Shown piece after piece: positions 46,216 to 62,566 of a stretch of DNA of 64,000 bases. The position numbers and the translations under genes are program-made. The stretch is taken from positions 1,891,001 through 1,955,000 of the forward strand of contig WPIO01000065.1 of the NCBI GenBank assembly GCA_009760855.2. Direction: 5' to 3'. This DNA is from Cristatella mucedo. Its lineage: Eukaryota > Bryozoa > Phylactolaemata > Cristatellidae. Numbering within the stretch: the stretch's first letter is position 1; each line of letters opens with the position of its first letter. A model generated the notes under the pieces. The model had not been told where the DNA came from. It ran no database searches and was given only the letters and a program-made list of their open reading frames with translations.

Positions 46216-48451
46216 AGACAACTAAGAGGTTGACGTCCAAATCCCAGGTTTGCTTTGCACATGAGAAATTTTTGGGGTCCCACAAATAACTGCGATACAG
46301 CTGCCATTTACACAATAAACATAAGAACACTGACATTTTGATTTCAAAATCATTCAGAATTGTGTAATAGGTTTACCCACAAAATTAAATGCAATTGCGC
46401 TTAAGATGCAACTGAGTGCCAAATTAAAAAGACTAACATTATAAGGCTATATTAAGTCATTCCCCATAATTATATCGTTTCAAAATAGCTAAAATCTGGC
46501 ATAAGCTATAATGAGATGTAAGTTTTTATACTACGCATGTATTTTCTTTAACAAAATGCCTTAATTATGAATATCTATTAAGGCCAGCGTCCTTTAAAAT
46601 GATTTTTTTGCAAGCTTTTGTCCTGCGCATTTTTGTCGGGTTCCCAGTGAAAATGGCTACTCCTTCATCCGTTTGATAGGCATTGGGTTTTGGGTGAAAG
46701 AGAAGCCTCTGCTGCTGGTTGCGTCAGTCATGGTTCAGGAAGTTAAGCAATTTCGGTCATTTCTCGGCTACAGCTCAACGGCCAAGCGCGTCATCGGAAA
46801 TGATGTACGGTATCGTTCGGGTTGTGTTGCACACGGGAAGCGCATTCCACGGACACACTCTAAGAGTGGCCTCTTAAGTTGTAGCAGGTTCGATGGCTAT
46901 TAATGTAAAGCGACATCCCGGCAGTGCTACAGGGAAAGCGCGCTTTGCCTGTCGAAACAGACAACACGGGGAAGTACAGGCTATATACTGGTCCCGTACC
47001 CCCTTCACTTGCTAGGTATGGCCTTCCTGATGACGATACGCAAAAATCTAACAAGGGCAGCTAGAAACTCATTAGAAAAAATAGCGAGACTTAAACGGGC
47101 ATGCGTAGTTGTGACGAATGTTATGGTCAGCAAGAGCCGGCGACGGCTGTAGCGGCAGCTTGCTCGGGCGCACAGTTGCACACGCTGAAAATGCTAGCAG
47201 TGCTTGGTGAAGTGGAATTTGGTTAGCGAATATGAGGGTATATTACATTTGGCTTATAGTCTTCGCAGTGGTACTAAAGTGCTAAGGCAGCTTGCAAATT
47301 AATGTCGTTGGTGTACAGCTGAAAACCTTGTAACGGTCGTAGCGGCACAATGCAGGTTGATAAATTAATACCGGTGCAGCCCGAGCCTTTGAATTACGCC
47401 GAGCGACATTTTGGTGCCACCACACCTTTACGCGCAGGTATGCTGACGGTAAAGCAAAGCGTGGAAATGTCACAAACGGCGTGAAGAATCGTCCAAGTCG
47501 GGACAAAGCCTGGCCGCGAACGCAGCGCTCTGCGGTGACGCTAGTCTCCGCCGACGTGCGACAATTATCGATGAAGACGCGATCCTCGGAATCCTTGCTA
47601 GCGGTGAGCAGGTGCAGCACCAATGCAGCACTGGTATGCACAAGGTAGAGGAATGCGGCGAGGCTAAGAATGGCGCCCGCATCCTTGACATAGTCCTTAT
47701 CCACTGCGTTGGGTAGCGAAGACTATTTGGCAGTGGCGCAGGCTTTCAGACGGCGAACGGCAGCGCGTGACGTACGCAATCTCTCGAACGGCTCAGCGGC
47801 AGCTTGAGCACAATTTAGCTTAAGTGCCCAGGCATCAACTCCTGGACCACAGCAAGCAGCTGGCATACGGCTTTGACTACTTTATGCTTCCTCGGCTCTA
47901 GATTGTGGCATAATCGATTCCTGGTCACAGTAATTTAAGAGCCGCCAATAATTAATATCAATTACAATTTGGCTGCTTAAGCATGCCGCCATACCTCTGC
48001 TATTTCCTCAAATTAAGGCTCTCTTTGAAAGAAATGCTAAAACCCTCACGTGATCACAAGTGGTTGGTGCCAAAGTTTGGCTTCACCACCTTGTTAGGCT
48101 CTAACCTAAAATACTAGCGATATTTTTTATTTGTATCTGTCTTGTCTCCATCTTCCTTGCCAACAGCCTCCCGACCAAAGAGTTGGGCTTCTGTGCGTCT
48201 CCACAAACTTCGCCTTTTTAAACATTCAGGCTGTCAGCACTTTACTGGAGAAAAGCAAGCACTTTGTAGCGTCGCACTATCTTAATAGATACCTGAAATT
48301 ATCACAAGCTAGAACGAGATCAGTAAACACAGCATAGGTAAGAGCAGACGTTGCACCCTGAACCGCCGGACAAGCGATTGGGACGTGTCGAGCTCATTAA
48401 ACGGCATCGTCTCAGCGATCCAGTCTCGTCTTCTTTTTCAGATAGATCGTG
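46216..48451. other. Intergenic DNA, unassigned
   Basis: No supported gene. At 47520-47705 a plus-strand reading (IDEDAILGILASGEQVQHQC and onward) faintly resembles the helix-turn-helix head of a transposon protein, and 46720-46800 faintly resembles a retroelement; both are too weak to annotate. Confidence 0.35.
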
Positions 48452-48625
48452 TGTGAGCCGTGATGGCTCACTATGTAAGGCAATTGCTTTTCACGACCTC
48501 GGAGCCGAGGTCGTGGGTTCGAATCCTTCGGTGGGCGACTCTTTATCGCTGCTGCAAGCTGCGATGGTCATAGCCGTACAGGCTCTTCTATCGCTATACA
48601 AAAAAGGCTGTTAAATCAGCTAGTA
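48452..48625 (+). mobile_element. SINE-2 copy
   Basis: Head GAGCCGTGATGGCTCACTAT, perfect hairpin ACGACCTCGG-AG-CCGAGGTCGT, B box GGGTTCGAATCC, body GTCATAGCCGTACAGGCTC, end GGCTGTTAAATCAGCTAG. Confidence 0.88.
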
Positions 48626-50304
48626 TCTCGTGTGGTATGCGAGACAACGTCTAGCTGCTGACGTCTCATAGGATCATGCACCCTCTGTCAGACTTTATAG
48701 TATGAAATGAATAGTATGAATGAATAACAATGAATAGTAACGTCATTGTGATTAGAAAAAAAGTCAAATACCTTAATTTTTTAAACTTACCGACTCATCA
48801 ACTGCAGCATGGTTGCAGACCCACTAAGTTGATCGACACACGTGCGCATGAAGCCCCACGGAATCCCAGTCACCAATTAGCCAAATCCGAACAATCGTGG
48901 CAGCAGAAGTCACATGAACGCTATGATGTGCAGAATAAAAAGCTTCCCCAGCGCCGAAAAGCCCGATAGTTGAGCGGGCGTGGAAACTTGATGCTGGCGA
49001 AATAAACTACGCAGTCCTCCCGGTCATCCTAAAGCAGCGGCACGCGACAGACAGAATTGCCGTCGCATTGATCGTTTCCAAAAAAACGCTTTCCCCGACA
49101 GAATAAAGCAGCGCCATGAATCGCCTAGTTATATCACAGCATTGCACATCCTCCCTAAAAAAAAAGATCCTCATCGGGTAAGTAACGAGAGCCAGCGACA
49201 CCCACGTCACTCGTAATTCATACAATATCAGAATCATGCTAGAAAAGACTTAAAGTAGTTTGTCCAACATCTGTACGGCAGGCTACAATCTTAGCAGTTT
49301 TCACAGTAGCAGTTTTCACAGTAATCTTAGCGGTTTTCACAGTAGCTTTCTTTCGAAGAAAATTCCGAAAGTCCAAGACTCCACACCAGCTGTAACCAGT
49401 ACTGAAAGAACCACCAGCTTGTTTTTCAATGTGAGTCAAGGCCAACGTGCCTCGTGCCTGTGGTAGCTGTATAAACGTTCTCCTGCAAAATAATGGCCAT
49501 TAGCCTGTCAAGCCATGAATCCGGCTTCCTGATTTAACACACTGAGTTGAAATGTGGTAGGAAAACCGAGCTCGATTGGTCACCCTGTCCCCCTTGAAAC
49601 TCTCTTTATTAACAACAGTAAGCTCATGTCTGCTGCCGTTATGAGCTCACTTAAGATCCAATTTCGTACAAGTCTCAGAGTTACTCCAAGGAGACTGATA
49701 GTCGGCTGTATTATTTAAAATCAACGTTTTAAATCTTCACTTTGCAAGTTGATGCAACCCTGACTTCAGGGTATCAACACTTTAACAACTGGTTAGTCAA
49801 AATTCTGCCTATCTGACATTCGGCCGCTGGTACTTCTTATTCATCCGTGACATAAGCTTATATTCTTAATTCACAGAACAGAGTCAGAACGCAGCCCTTC
49901 GTCAATTTTCGGAGTTTTGGGTAAGCAAGGGATAGCAATTCACATAAGTTTATCAGGTCATTTTTAGGACCCGCGAAGTTTGGCATAGCAGGTAGATGAT
50001 ACTTCTTTGTTATAAGGCTCACTACCAGCGCTCAATGCGTACCTGGAACTTTAGATTACACAAGTCTTTCTTTCAGGTTCAGCTGTCATCCATAATTCAT
50101 CCAAAAGCAGTAAGACAAGCACTAGACGACAGCTACACCGAATGTTACTAGTGGTAGACGTTACACTGACTTCTACGTCCGGACAGAAATTGAATACAAA
50201 CGCAGCACCTGTAACGGCTCGAAAAGTTTGAGCTGGCACTAAAAAATGTCAGCGACGCTCTGAATCTTTTATTAGAGCAAACGAATGACTAGTATATTTC
50301 ATTA
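48626..50304. other. Intergenic DNA
   Basis: No gene recognised. A short direct repeat of CAGTTTTCACAGTA type lies at about 49297-49345. Confidence 0.4.
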
Positions 50305-50472
50305 GCCGTGATGGCACACTAGGTAAGGCGGTTGCTTTCACGACCTTGGTCCCGAGGTCGTGGGTTCAATTTCTGCGGTGGGCGATCCTTTGTCGCCACT
50401 GCAAGCGGTGGTGATAGCCGTAAAAGCTTTTCTGTCGCTATACAAAAAGAGGCTGTTAAATCAGCTAGGATT
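50305..50472 (+). mobile_element. SINE-2 copy
   Basis: GCCGTGATGGCACACTAGGT head, GAGGTCGTGGGTTCAATT B-box region, GCAAGCGGTGGTGATAGCCG body, GAGGCTGTTAAATCAGCTAG end. Confidence 0.9.
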
Positions 50473-50865
50473 TATTATTTATTTATTATCTGGCTGTTTT
50501 AGAACGCTGAAGTTTTATTTTAGTAGGAGAAAATATTCGGTATGAGGTCAGTTGTGGCGTGATTGATGATAGACGATGATATAGATCAGTAAATGAACAG
50601 CAGTTGAAGAGTTGAATGAAAATATAATTTTGGGAATGAATTATCTGTGATATCAATTGTCTTGTGACAAACAGGCTAGAAAGACACGCTGGCAGATCGC
50701 CACACATAATACGTAATGTGCTCCCGACTGGCGAGCGGAAAAGGATGTGGCTAAAAGTTGAAAACGAAAATATTTGAATTGTGCTCACGTGACTCCACTG
50801 CGGTTATATTCTATAGAAGCTAGACTTGGCCTTGGCTAGTTCAAATTTTTATAACCTCTAGTTAC
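50473..50865. other. Intergenic DNA between two SINE-2 copies
   Basis: No gene or named repeat recognised; the two flanking SINE-2 copies share orientation. Confidence 0.4.
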
Positions 50866-51041
50866 TTAGTGAGCCGTGATGGCACACTAGGTAAGGCGGT
50901 TGCTTTCATGACCTCGGCCCCGAGGTCGTGGGTTCAAATCCTGCGGTGGGCGATCCTTTATCGCCACTGCAAGCGGTGGTGATAGCCGTCAAGGCTCTTC
51001 TGTTGCTATACAAACAGAGGCTATTAAATCAGCTAGTATTT
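50866..51041 (+). mobile_element. SINE-2 copy
   Basis: Nearly the same sequence as the copy at 50305: GCCGTGATGGCACACTAGGT head, GGTCGTGGGTTCAAATCCTG B box, GAGGCTATTAAATCAGCTAG end. Confidence 0.9.
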
Positions 51042-51892
51042 TTTTTACCTTCGGATGCCATTTGATGAATGCCAGTCCCGATTTCTTGTATGATTTTTCC
51101 AGCATGCGTATGAGAGATTTAAGCTAGTTTTACGTCTGCAATAACCCATGGGCCATCCGAGTGTATATTAAGCTCAATTAGGTAAGCACAATCATCCAGA
51201 AATTTTGACTAGTGTCTTGCTATCATTTCCTAACAGTGAAGGCATGACTGATGTATTATCGAGCACAAGATGAAAGAAAGTTTTTTCATGCAACATCAAT
51301 GTCATGGCCTTAAGGGTCCGCGATTCATGGTGGATTTTGGAAGTTGAAGGAGACGCCAAAAACGGACTGAATGAGATCCACCCGATTTTCTGAATTCGGT
51401 AATAAGAGTTTGAATGCATTCAATAACGGAATACCCTTTCATAATTTTAAAACGTTTGTTATTTATGAGGCCATGCAAACAAACCTCAAGAGAACATTGG
51501 CCAGTTTCCCTATACTAATAGGATAATAGAGGTTCAGGTGGATGTATAAAAGAATGCTAAAACACTTCGCATGAAAATGAATGAATTTTTAGAACGCAGT
51601 ATTGAAATGGAAATAGAAAAAGCTCATATGCTTAAGGGGCAAGCAGATAGAGGGATTCAGTTTGATGAGTTTGGAAAGATTGGTTTCAAGTGACTGCTAG
51701 CGGCTTGACATTGGGTGTCGAGTAAAATAAAATGGTTATTTCTCTAGCAGTTTCAGTTGACCTAGATGCATGGAAATAGTAAAATGCTTGATGGGGCGGC
51801 GTTGCTTATTGGGTAAAGCTAGTCAATGCTTGCCGGGTCTCGGTCAAGGCAAACAAGTCAAGGACGCGGCTACGAACCATGTTACGTTCCAT
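51042..51892. other. Intergenic DNA
   Basis: No gene or named repeat recognised. Confidence 0.4.
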
Positions 51893-52165
51893 GTAATGTA
51901 TCTCCGTCTGCAACTCCACAAAGCCACAAAGACTATGTGGGTGTTACGAAGGAGAGTTTGGTATAGTGCACTCAAAGCCTAAACGGCTTTCGGTACGCAT
52001 TCGGTAGCCAACAGACTTCATCTCAAGTGGCACAGAAAAATGAGAAGATAGCTGAGTAAGGAAAGCAGTTGAGGTAGTAAGTGACATGGAAGTAGCAGCT
52101 CAGGACGGCTGCAAAGGACTGCTATAGTCGGCAGCAGGAGAGTAGATGTAGTGGCATAAGAAGCT
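51893..52165 (-). mobile_element. LINE-B 3' end
   Basis: ATGTAATGTATCTCCGTCTG start, CGGCTTTCGGTACGCATTCG core, ends near AGTCGGCAGCAGGAGAGTAG. 5'-truncated. Confidence 0.85.
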
Positions 52166-52579
52166 TTAGATTTATTGCAGATGGAAGGAAGACTATGCAA
52201 GGAAGAATTTATACCTGGTTGCCCGGTTTACAGCGGCTTGACATTGATCGAGTACAAGTTATCCAAAGCATTAAATTAGTAATTGCACACTGGGCGGCTT
52301 GAAAAAAAGAATGCAATAAAGACCCGATAGCATCCCTAACACAGTCTCTTACATCGGCTGGGCCCTCTGCGGGAGACGCCCGATTCAAGAACCTTGGAAG
52401 TGGCTAAGAAAAAAGAAAAATCCTTAAAACAAAAAAAAATTTGAAACAGTAGCCGGTACAAAAATAGAACCGAAATCATATTGATCAGCAAGCTTTGACC
52501 AGATACATCTTGAGACCAGATATATCTTAAGACCAGATACATCTTAGCCCTAATCTAGCCTTAGTAGATAGGAACTCAC

Positions 52580-52823
52580 GTGCAGATCGCCACGCACGGG
52601 ACGCAAAAGCCAATGTGGCGGCTGTAGCACGACTCTGAGCAGACGTCTACTCGGCCGACTGCTGCAATGCAGCACACTTGTTTCCCGGTTTCTGGCTTCC
52701 GGCAGTCGGAGCAAGCCAGATGCGGTCTGATGGTTGTCGTCGATGGACGCTCAGTCAGAATTACTGAATGCCAACAGCAATGGCAGTCGGGCAACGGCCG
52801 CCGCAAAGTAGGCTCAGTACAAG
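52580..52823 (-). CDS. Candidate Cys-rich exon, unrecognised
   Basis: A minus-strand open segment is bounded by a plausible acceptor (TTTTCGTAG) and a strong donor (GCAC/GTGAGT). It holds 244 nt, about 80 codons, acceptor phase 1 and donor phase 2, with no internal stop. The translation has twelve or more Cys in close CxC, CC and CxxC spacing (DCHCCWH, ACSDCRKPETGKQVCC, CSESC, CVPCVAIC), as in secreted disulfide-rich modules, but I cannot name the family. It would belong to a minus-strand gene whose other exons I could not find. It lies about 570 bp before gene C and points away from it. A chance open frame is possible. Confidence 0.35.
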
Positions 52824-53109
52824 CTACGAAAACGTCGCTAATAATTTTCTCCAGGCATTCTGAAACGCATCGCACCGCGGGGGACGTGCTCGCATGCCAT
52901 TACCTAAGTTGAGTACATTCCTCGTCCGTCGAAGGCGCTCCCGTCGCTCGCTTGCTGACGTGCTAGGCTTACTTAATTAGTGCTCGGGTCAATGGAGTAA
53001 ACGTTAAGCGAACGCTACGCGGAAACGTGATGGCAACTAAATTATTATTTTGGTCCTGCGCACAGCTTGGCACTTTTGCATGCGGCGGCCAGCGGGAGCT
53101 GTAGCGACT
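52824..53109. other. Intergenic DNA
   Basis: No further exon or repeat recognised between the candidate Cys-rich exon and the gene C promoter block. Confidence 0.4.
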
Positions 53110-53395
53110 GCGGATTTAACCTCGGTATCTCGGAACGCCTCGCAGGTAATCTCAGCACGTCAGCGTTCAAACAGCGACAGCGACCTCTGAAGCAGTGTAA
53201 CCAGCGACCAATGTTTGTTAAGATAAAAACTTAGATGAGGCGAAGCGGAGACCTCAGTACCGAGGGGGAGGGTCGGCTTGCTGACACACCCCTTCCGCTC
53301 CAAATCACACACCTCTCTTTCTCTCTCTCTCTCTCTATATATATATGAGTCGGTCAGCATTTATGAAACACTCCTTTTATCCGGGCTGGGAGGAA
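53110..53395 (+). promoter_or_regulatory. Promoter block of gene C (shared with gene D)
   Basis: This block aligns with 62300-62566 before gene D. The best shared stretch is CCGAGGG...GGTCGGCTTGCTGA at 53260-53284. A (CT)n tract (about 53314-53336) runs directly into a TATATATATAT box at 53336-53346, 50 bp before the ATG at 53396. Confidence 0.65.
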
Positions 53396-58724
<5,329 letters not shown>

Positions 58725-58745
58725 GCGTGGCGGAATAGTCGCATG

Positions 58746-58751
58746 AATAAA
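58746..58751 (+). terminator. Polyadenylation signal of gene C
   Basis: AATAAA 22 nt after the stop of gene C. Confidence 0.7.
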
Positions 58752-60929
58752 TACTCTAGTTCACAAATTGCAAGCTGCTTATTTAATGGCTGAGTAGTTA
58801 GCTACTGCTCGCCACTGCTGAAATTCTCACCAAGCGTCGGTCTTACTTGTTGTTGTGTCGGACTAATATATAATAGCTTAATAATAAGTAATAGCTTCTT
58901 CGAAACATGACTCATGCAAGTCATTGCACTGCATCTGGTACGTAGAGGTTCAACTGCCGTCGCTAAGGAAAAGAGGGGTGCAATCAATGGTGCCTCATAC
59001 CGATAATTGCTGAGTCAACAGGCTCCACCTTAGAATGTCATCGCCGCTCAGAAAAGAGGCTCCGACAGTGCAAGCGCCGAACGAACTGCAGTTAAATGAG
59101 ACCGGTAGTGGAAAAGGGATAAGCAAAGAGACAAATATTAGAGACAGAGGCGAAAGCTGAAAGACGAGTAGAATGCTAGTGTTTGCCGCCCGCGTAGCTG
59201 CATCGCTTCTTCTTAGAGTTCCCGTGCCTCTAGTGGACTACGCAAGGCCCAGGGCATTTCTCGCTCGATTATTACAACTTGAAAATTACGGCACAATAAA
59301 TGCCAAAATTCTGCTCTACGTTGGCTGCTCTTGCTCAAATCAGCACTCTTCTCCTGCCACATCAAGTGCTTGAAGATAGATTCGCTATCGTATTGAGCCG
59401 GGCGGTGGGCAGCGTAGTAGCTGCCTCCGAAGGCGGTAACTGCTCGCTGCGCCGTTTTAATCTATGCCGAGTAAAGTTCTGAAGATGTGCATCTGCAGAT
59501 GTGCGTCGGCCGCTAGCCTGCTGAGATCAAGTGAGCCGCTGGTGAAACGTCGGCTCGATAAATCGATCGGATTTTTCGAGTGGTTGAGATCGCAAGCGGC
59601 ATAATAGATACAAGTTATCTCTACTCCGGAGTCTCAAGCATAGCTGCGAGAGAAGAAATAACCAGTAGTTATTGGAACTCAAACAATCATTTACAAGTCA
59701 GCGAGGCACAACAGAAAAATAGGGCCGGTCCTTTGTGGTTTCAAGCACATGCATTTATCTATCCTCTGTAGACATGGAAAAAACAGTGAGTCGTAGCTTA
59801 AAACCAAGATAAAAGACTAAATACTTGTACGGAGCAAAGGCTGTGCAGATCAAGTTGGTTTTCAGCTACTATTTAAATGTCTTCAAATCTGGAGATGACC
59901 AGTTCTCAGTTGATAGTTAAGTCAAAGCTTTAACAGCATATTGTAAGGAGGCGTGGTGTCTGAAGGATTTGAAGTTGCTTTCGGGAGTAATTACTAGTCA
60001 AGTCAGAAGAGCGGAAGCTGCAGTAGGCCACGGACTCTGATAAAAGGCTGAGAGTTTGAAATGCTAGAAGACAGAAATGATCAAAGCTAAAGTACAGCCA
60101 CGCTTCGTCTGTGTAAAAATGAAAGCCTTGATTGTGCTTGATTGCTAGTTACACTTATAAGAAAAAGAGTCTAGCTTGTGAAAAGGTGTGCAGCAAAAAC
60201 GGATACCGGTGACACTCTATACTGTCTGGACTCTCTTTCTAAGACCCGTCGTAAACCATTGACGCAGAGTGGATGTGATTCCTAGGCGGAATTAACGGCG
60301 CTTTTATACAAAAGGACTTGGTGATCAATGGAGTCAGAGCTGCTGCAGACGTACAGCAGACCTAGCAGCGATAATCAGCCCGGATCAGTATTGATGACAA
60401 GGACATTTTACACTTGGGTGGTCATACGTCTTTAGAATGCTTTGATCACAAACCTGAATCAAACTACACGCTAAGTTTGAAGCGTGGATTTAAAAGCTAA
60501 ACTGGCCTGCAATTACTCAGTACAGTGTCTTGGTGAGGAGCCAAAGTAGGGAGAATGGAGATAATTTGCCCAAGTTATTCTGCTCTAGTGCTGACTTTCT
60601 AATAAGGGGCTTGACACCAGGTAGCACACGAGGGGTTATTGACTCCTGCCTGTCACTACTGACAGTTTTCGCGATGTTATGTTATATATGTATAGTTATG
60701 GATAAGTGAGATTCAAATAACTTACCCGAGGCAACAGTTGGGGGCTTGAAATTGATCGAACGACAACCGAGAATCCAGCTACAATTTTTACCAAACTAGC
60801 CAACTACAATTTTTCATAGACCTTAAGGTATACAACAAAGAAAAGACTGACGAATCCAGTCACTGGAGGACAGCTAGTTAATTTCTGCGCGTGAGGTCTC
60901 GGTCAACACTTACACTAGTTGAGAGCATG
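58752..60929. other. Intergenic DNA between genes C and D
   Basis: No gene or named repeat recognised. Confidence 0.4.
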
Positions 60930-61965
60930 GTACTGCGTGTACATGTCCATAAGTTACTCCAAAAAGCCATAAAGACTATGGGTGTTTTATGCAGGAGTGC
61001 TTTTCATAGCCCGCTCAAAGCCTCAGCGGCTTTTGGTACGCATTCAGTAGCCAATGGACTTCATCTAACGCAACAATAAGAAACTGGGACGCATAGCTGA
61101 GTCAGAAGAGTAGTTGAATTAGTAATTAGCGTGGGAGGAGCAGTTCAGGACCGCAAGAAAGCCTGTGCCGTAGTTGGCAGCAGGAGAGCAGTTGTCTTTG
61201 TGTAAGAATTATGCTAGTGAGTTCCACAGTCTAGGACCTGCAGAGCAAAAGATTCTGTTGCAAGCAGTCTATAAGCGAAGGAATGGAACGGCTAATCTAT
61301 TTTCCTTAGAGAATCTGAGGAAACGAGGAGGAGGCTGAAAATGGTGAAGCAGTTCAGCTAGGTATGAATGAGCCAAGCCGTGGCTGACCTTGTGTGTCAG
61401 CGTACGAACTTTGCAATGTATCCGGTTGTCAACAGGAAGCTCTTTCAGTAAATGGGACACACGACATAACATCAGGGATTAATCAAATATATTTGGACCA
61501 CAGTCATAAAAAGCTGCAGAGGCTCAATTGCTTTTTCGGTAACCCGGCCTATATGGAATCGCAATAATATAGCCGAGGCAAAACTAGGTAGCTAATTGAA
61601 TATTTTGCAAGCCACCGTGGGAGACAGTCCCGAAACGTGGAAAGGGATTGGTATTGATGGCTAGCTCTGAAGGCAGTCTTCTCAACGAAGCATTCAAAAT
61701 TTAGGCAGTTCTCAAAGATGACACCTAAACTCCGAGCTTATGGTGACAGTTGCAAAGCAGCGTCGCCTAATAAAAGAGATAACTCTTATATTCCAGCCAC
61801 GCGCTTGTGTTTTCCTATGAGCAGCAGTTCCGTTTTGTCGTTGGGCAGTTCAAGGAAATTTGCCGACATCGAAAGTTCTTTTAGTGCAAGTTGTCGCATT
61901 ATTGGTAACCTTAGCAGAGGTAACGAAGATTTCCGTAACGACTGCGCTCAGGTATTATAAAACGG
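60930..61965 (-). mobile_element. LINE-B copy, 3' half
   Basis: From the 3' UTR (AAAGACTATGGGTGTTTTAT; GCGGCTTTTGGTACGCATTC) through the C-terminal reverse-transcriptase region (HGLAHSYLAELLHHF on the minus strand) to a segment at 61680-61960 that matches the DDKTELLLIG region of the copy at 14.5 kb. Frameshifts and gaps are present. Confidence 0.8.
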
Positions 61966-62299
61966 CATTTCACCAAAGGAAATTGTGTTTACTTTAATAC
62001 TTACAATATTTCCAATTTTAATAATTATTTAATAGTAGTTCCAATTTTATTTTTATTTAGTTATTATAACTTAATACGTATAGATAAATGGAATACGTTT
62101 CTCTTAGAACGACGGCTCTCCCATCGGTCGCTTGCGGAATTGCTTGACGCGGCAGCCGCTAAATATCGCTCTGGTAATTGAAGGTTACTGTAAACGAATG
62201 CTGCGCCAGATTTAACTGAAAAACACGGTTGCTTGGTTCAGTGCTTCGCTCGACGAAATTGCTGCAGCTAAGAAGCTCGTGATGATAAACACAAATGAT
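61966..62299. other. Intergenic DNA before gene D
   Basis: AT-rich; no gene or named repeat recognised. Confidence 0.4.
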
Positions 62300-62566
62300 T
62301 GTGCTATCTCGGCGTGCCAGGCGGGTAGTCGCAGCCCTTTAGCGTTCAAACAATGACAACGACCTTAGAAACTCTGGAACCAGTGGCCAATATTTGCCGA
62401 GATAAAATCTGAGAGTCGGGGCAAAGACCGGCGCCGAGGGGAGTGTCGGCTTGCTGAAACGCCCACTTTCCAAGCTCAGCATGCAATCTACGCATATATT
62501 TATACATATCTATGCCTGCGACGGTCGGCTCCAGCCGAGACCGCGTTTTAGCCGGAGTGGTTGAAA
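62300..62566 (+). promoter_or_regulatory. Promoter block of gene D
   Basis: Aligns with the gene C promoter block, including CCGAGGGGAGTGTCGGCTTG at 62434-62453. A TATA-like TATATTTATA lies at 62495-62504, 72 bp before the ATG. Confidence 0.6.

Noticed and set aside
46720-46800. Possible gypsy polyprotein fragment (VKQFRSFLGYSS)
   Set aside because: The match is about a dozen residues, with no flanking domain or LTR.
47282-47704. 140-codon minus-strand frame
   Set aside because: No recognisable domain, no splice context and no neighbour support.
48452-48530. Functional tRNA gene
   Set aside because: The A and B boxes are present but the same sequence recurs at many sites with a common non-tRNA body and 3' end, so it is a SINE.
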